Positions 4,976-5,929 of a stretch of 5,929 bases of DNA are shown here, piece by piece. A program made the translations under genes and the position numbers. A model generated the notes under the pieces. It had not been told where the DNA came from. It was given only the letters and a program-made list of their open reading frames with translations, and searched no databases. How positions within the stretch are numbered: position 1 is the first letter of the stretch; each line of letters opens with the position of its first letter. This stretch comes from Pseudomonadota bacterium (GTDB lineage: Bacteria; Pseudomonadota; Alphaproteobacteria; Acetobacterales; Acetobacteraceae). The stretch covers positions 1-5,929 of the forward strand of contig JAJZFF010000342.1 in assembly GCA_021805485.1 (NCBI GenBank). The letters run 5' to 3'.

Positions 4976-5401
4976 ATGACCAAAGGACACAGGGCCCTGC
5001 TCGCCGCGGCCGCCGCGGCGATGCTCTCGCTGCCGGGCCTCGCCCAGGCGGGCTGCGCCAGCGGCGACTTCACCGCCGCCCAGGCGGCGACCGGGCAGAC
5101 GCTCTACGACGCGAACTGCGCCGCCTGCCACATGACCAACCTCTCCGGCGGGTCGGGCCCGGCGCTGGGTGGCGCGAAGTTCAAGTCCTATCTCGAATTC
5201 ACCAAGATCACGGGCGCGCAGCTGCTCGCCTTCATCAAGTCGCAGATGCCCTACCAGGCGCCCGGCAGCCTCAAATCCGCGGAGTATGACGCGATCTTCG
5301 CCCACATCCTCCAGCAGAACGGCTATCCGTCCGGCAGCACCAAGCTGGACGCCGAAACCGCCTCCTGCATCAAGATGCTGCCCTATCCCGGCAAGTCCTG
5401 A
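4976..5401 (+). CDS. Exported monohaem cytochrome c, probable electron acceptor of the PQQ dehydrogenase
   Basis: A 141-residue periplasmic cytochrome c. Residues 1-25 form a Sec signal peptide ending in AQA, with cleavage likely before GC. The haem motif is CAACH (48-52), followed by NLSGGSGPALGGAKF (55-69). QMPYQAPGSLKSAEYDAIFAHIL (90-112) matches the distal-Met loop (M91) and last helix of the haem domains fused to type II quinohaemoprotein alcohol dehydrogenases and of their separate partners. C27 and C131 lie outside the haem motif and could form a disulfide. The ATG at 4976 follows GGGGA; the frame is open far upstream, but only this start places a signal peptide at the N-terminus. It lies 67 bases before a PQQ-dehydrogenase gene on the same strand, so it probably accepts electrons from that enzyme and passes them to the respiratory chain. 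The sequence differs clearly from the other cytochrome at 1706-2143. Confidence 0.93.
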   Translation: MTKGHRALLAAAAAAMLSLPGLAQAGCASGDFTAAQAATGQTLYDANCAACHMTNLSGGSGPALGGAKFKSYLEFTKITGAQLLAFIKSQMPYQAPGSLKSAEYDAIFAHILQQNGYPSGSTKLDAETASCIKMLPYPGKS

Positions 5402-5416
5402 AGCAGGGCGGAACCG

Positions 5417-5437
5417 CCGGCCGCCCCAGGCGGCCGG
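5417..5437 (+). other. Intercistronic hairpin between cytochrome c and PQQ-dehydrogenase genes
   Basis: CCGGCCGCC and GGCGGCCGG pair perfectly over nine GC pairs around a three-base loop, 15 bases after the cytochrome stop and 31 bases before the dehydrogenase ATG. It is followed by ATCTGGCTG, with no T-run. Such a stem can act as a partial terminator or protect the 3' end of the upstream message, giving more cytochrome than dehydrogenase. That role is inference; the symmetry is direct. Confidence 0.5.
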
Positions 5438-5468
5438 ATCTGGCTGAAACCACAGGGGAAACTCACGA

Positions 5469-5929
5469 ATGACAACGAAAACGGACGATTCCCGCCTCGC
5501 GCGGCGACTGCGTCTCGCCGCCCTGCCGGCGGCGGCGCTGCTCGGCCTCGCGCTGGCGCAGACGGCGCAGGCCGGCGCCGTGCAGGCCGAAGGCTCGGAG
5601 ACCGGCGGCAAGACCGCGGTCGTCGGCAAGACCATCACCAGCGATGTCAGCGTCACCACCAAGATGCTGGAAGCGGCGCCGAAGGCGGACGCGAACTGGC
5701 TGGTCTCCGGCCGTGACTACGACAACTCGCGCTTCTCGCCGCTCAAGCAGATCAACGCCGCGAACGTGAAGGACCTCGCCCCGGTCGCCATCGCCCAGAC
5801 CGGCTACAGCGCGAGCTTCGAGACCACGCCGATCGTGGTCAACGGCATCATGTATCTCACCACGCCGATGGTGAACTCCAAGCAGGCGCTGATCGCGATG
5901 AACGCGACCACCGGCCAGACGCTGTGGAC
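5469..5929 (+). CDS. PQQ-dependent dehydrogenase, methanol/ethanol family, N-terminal part
   Basis: The first 153 codons of a quinoprotein alcohol dehydrogenase; the family is usually 560-620 residues, so about three quarters lie past the right edge. Residues 1-35 form an export signal (ARRLRLAALPAAALLGLALAQ, then AQA); RRLRL is faintly Tat-like but the family normally uses Sec. NWLVSGRDYDNSRFSPLKQIN (76-96) is the typical entry to the eight-bladed propeller, and FETTPIVVNGIMYLTTP (117-133) with ALIAMNATTGQTLW (140-153) is the first full blade; E118 corresponds to the Glu that contacts PQQ in methanol dehydrogenase. About 40 residues lie between the signal and the propeller. The vicinal Cys pair and the metal-binding residues that separate Ca2+ from lanthanide enzymes are outside the window. 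The ATG at 5469 has AGGGGAA about eight bases upstream. It would oxidise an alcohol in the periplasm, with the cytochrome upstream as probable acceptor. Confidence 0.92.
   Translation, partial: MTTKTDDSRLARRLRLAALPAAALLGLALAQTAQAGAVQAEGSETGGKTAVVGKTITSDVSVTTKMLEAAPKADANWLVSGRDYDNSRFSPLKQINAANVKDLAPVAIAQTGYSASFETTPIVVNGIMYLTTPMVNSKQALIAMNATTGQTLW

Noticed and set aside
4877..5662. Leftward open frame of 261 codons
   Set aside because: Antisense to the cytochrome and quinoprotein genes, with no recognisable motif.
1..5929. CRISPR array, tRNA, rRNA, insertion sequence or integrase
   Set aside because: No regularly spaced repeats, tRNA-like cloverleaf, rRNA signature or recombinase motif was found on reading both strands.

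Overview
The window is GC-rich with strongly GC-biased third codon positions. Its genes (a molybdenum hydroxylase large subunit, periplasmic c-type cytochromes, a PQQ-dependent dehydrogenase) suggest a respiratory alphaproteobacterium, perhaps an acetic-acid-bacterium or Acidiphilium-like member of the Acetobacteraceae. That placement is inference from gene content and composition only.

Layout, left to right. Bases 1-817 (minus) hold the N-terminal third of a CoxL/xanthine-dehydrogenase-type molybdopterin subunit, cut by the window edge. Bases 1035-1550 (minus) encode a DinB-fold metalloprotein. Bases 1706-2143 (minus) encode an exported monohaem cytochrome c, followed by a cluster of GC-rich hairpins. 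Bases 2317-2991 (minus) encode an integral-membrane methyltransferase of the isoprenylcysteine carboxyl methyltransferase (ICMT)/PEMT superfamily. Upstream of it lies a structured leader (about 2992-3104): a 42-nt two-part hairpin, a second palindrome sharing the same half-site, and a 19-codon upstream ORF with a good ribosome binding site. An AT-rich island (about 3105-3210) separates this leftward unit from a rightward 39-residue one-helix ORF. Bases 3346-4068 hold no gene I recognise, only short low-confidence ORFs. Bases 4069-4764 (minus) encode a short-chain dehydrogenase/reductase. A divergent intergenic region then leads to a rightward pair: an exported monohaem cytochrome c (4976-5401) and the start of a PQQ-dependent alcohol dehydrogenase (5469 to the edge), separated by a strong 9-bp-stem hairpin.

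The clearest functional unit is the right-hand pair. The quinoprotein would oxidise an alcohol in the periplasm and the adjacent small cytochrome would carry the electrons toward the terminal oxidase. The minus-strand genes at the left have separate leaders and do not look like one operon. I found no tRNA, rRNA, CRISPR array, insertion sequence or integrase. No clearly new multi-gene system is visible. The most unusual signals are the structured leader of the membrane methyltransferase and the small one-helix ORF diverging from it.
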